Assembly: GCA_030017355.1 (NCBI GenBank)
Contig: JASEIR010000126.1
Coordinates: forward strand, 1 to 6,663
Source of the DNA: Actinomycetota bacterium
GTDB taxonomy: Bacteria; Actinomycetota; Aquicultoria; Aquicultorales; Aquicultoraceae
Direction: 5' to 3'
DNA: 6,663 nucleotides
In this document: positions 6,267 through 6,663 of the stretch, piece after piece
Layout: the number at the start of each line of letters is the position of its first letter
Numbering within the stretch: the first letter of the stretch is position 1
Notes under the pieces: generated by a model
The model's database searches: none
Seen by the model: only the letters and a program-made list of their open reading frames with translations
What the model was told of the DNA's origin: nothing
Made by a program: the position numbers and the translations under genes

Positions 6267-6275
6267 TGGTAGGAT
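6267..6275 (+). promoter_or_regulatory. Weak extended -10 candidate for nifU
   Basis: TGG followed by TAGGAT resembles an extended -10 element (TGn plus 4 of 6 bases). It would start transcription near 6282, about 11 nt before the Shine-Dalgarno sequence. No good -35 is seen; the palindrome at 6247-6264 occupies that position. The assignment is tentative. Confidence 0.27.
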
Positions 6276-6292
6276 AGTTTCTAGCAATGTCC

Positions 6293-6300
6293 AGGAGGTG
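6293..6300 (+). promoter_or_regulatory. Strong Shine-Dalgarno AGGAGGTG for the TTG start of nifU
   Basis: This is a near-complete match to the anti-Shine-Dalgarno sequence, followed by an 8-nt spacer (AATGTAAA) and TTG at 6309. The ATG at 6302 is out of frame and is followed at once by TAA, so it cannot be the start. The site fixes TTG 6309 as the initiation codon. Confidence 0.85.
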
Positions 6301-6308
6301 AATGTAAA

Positions 6309-6530
6309 TTGCGAGATAAGGTAGAAGCAGCACTTGGACGCATTAGACCGGGACTCCAGGCAGACGGCGGTGATATCGAACTTGTCGACGTGACCGATGA
6401 TGGTGTTGTCCAGGTTAGGCTACAGGGTGCGTGCGCGGGATGCCCGATGTCACAGATGACCTTGACGAACTACGTAGAGCAGATACTAAAAGAGATGGTT
6501 CCTGAGGTTAAGAGGGTGCAGGCAGTATAA
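6309..6530 (+). CDS. NifU-like C-terminal domain protein (Fe-S cluster scaffold/carrier)
   Basis: This 73-residue cytoplasmic protein consists of one NifU C-terminal (Nfu-type) domain. It shows the family's helix and strand signature, with RPGLQADGGDIELVDV at 13-28. The CxxC cluster motif is in GACAGCPMS, with Cys42 and Cys45, followed by the usual hydrophobic helix (TLTNYVEQILKEMVPEV). In this family two subunits share one [4Fe-4S] cluster through these cysteines and pass it to target proteins; that function is inferred from family membership. No N-terminal IscU-like domain is fused, as is normal for stand-alone versions. Initiation is at TTG with a strong AGGAGGTG 8 nt upstream. No isc, suf or nif gene is next to it in the window, and no terminator is recognisable after the stop, so it could continue into a gene beyond the right edge. 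Confidence 0.93.
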   Translation: MRDKVEAALGRIRPGLQADGGDIELVDVTDDGVVQVRLQGACAGCPMSQMTLTNYVEQILKEMVPEVKRVQAV

Positions 6531-6609
6531 TGGTCTTTGTATTGTGTAAGAGCTTAGCAGCATTGGCACGCGCTCGTTAAAAATATATTGGGCTTGTTAA
6601 TGGATTTAT

Positions 6610-6651
6610 GCTTTAGTTTGCTTCGGTAGCGCTTTAGTTTCTATCGAGAGC
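6610..6651. repeat. Two 21-nt imperfect direct repeats near the right edge
   Basis: Units 6610-6630 and 6631-6651 both begin with GCTTTAGTTT and both end with AGC, matching at 16 of 21 positions. The identical 10-mers are exactly 21 nt apart, two helical turns. They could be paired operator sites for a gene beyond the edge. They could also be part of an incoming minus-strand reading frame, because the minus strand is open from 6662 to a TAA at 6608-6606. The rest of the stretch after nifU (6531-6663) shows no supported gene or terminator. Confidence 0.4.
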
Positions 6652-6663
6652 TTGTATCGGCCG

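Noticed and set aside
6530..6580. 16-residue reading frame overlapping the nifU stop (ATG in TAATG)
   Set aside because: It is too short, has no recognisable motif and no independent ribosome site; an overlap of this kind arises easily by chance.
6564..6590. TTGGCA followed by TATATT as a promoter for a gene beyond the right edge
   Set aside because: The spacer is only about 15 nt and no downstream gene is visible within the window.

Overview
The window is mostly ordinary housekeeping DNA from a low-to-moderate GC bacterium (low 40s % GC by eye). A class A penicillin-binding protein with three C-terminal PASTA repeats points to a Gram-positive (monoderm) lineage, either Bacillota or a deep-branching Actinomycetota. 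TTG starts supported by strong Shine-Dalgarno sequences (AGGAGGTG, GGAGG) fit this. The sequence alone does not settle genus or phylum. I see no phage, insertion sequence, CRISPR array, tRNA or rRNA.

Layout, left to right. Positions 1-102 hold an AT-rich heptamer array and the leader of hisG. The gene hisG (103-975, +) encodes the long-form ATP phosphoribosyltransferase, the first enzyme of histidine synthesis. A strong intrinsic terminator follows at 1037-1066. Only 22 nt further on, pabB (1088-2527, +) begins, and it overlaps pabC (2524-3372, +) by an ATGA junction. PabB and PabC convert chorismate to 4-aminobenzoate for folate; the glutaminase partner PabA/TrpG is not in the window. Facing them is a bifunctional PASTA penicillin-binding protein on the minus strand (3432-6053), whose stop codon lies in the loop of a small hairpin. 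A divergent intergenic region of about 255 nt (6054-6308) contains two sets of inverted repeats. It separates the PBP from a small NifU-type Fe-S scaffold gene (6309-6530, +). The last 133 nt hold no supported gene, only a 21-nt imperfect direct repeat.

The genes belong to four unrelated processes: histidine, folate, cell wall and Fe-S assembly. Only pabB and pabC clearly form one transcriptional and functional unit. No new multi-gene system is apparent. The points most worth a second look are the terminator just in front of pabB, which any upstream pabBC transcript must pass; the TrpE-like N-terminal pocket combined with a PabB-type active site; and the operator-like palindromes between the PBP and nifU genes.
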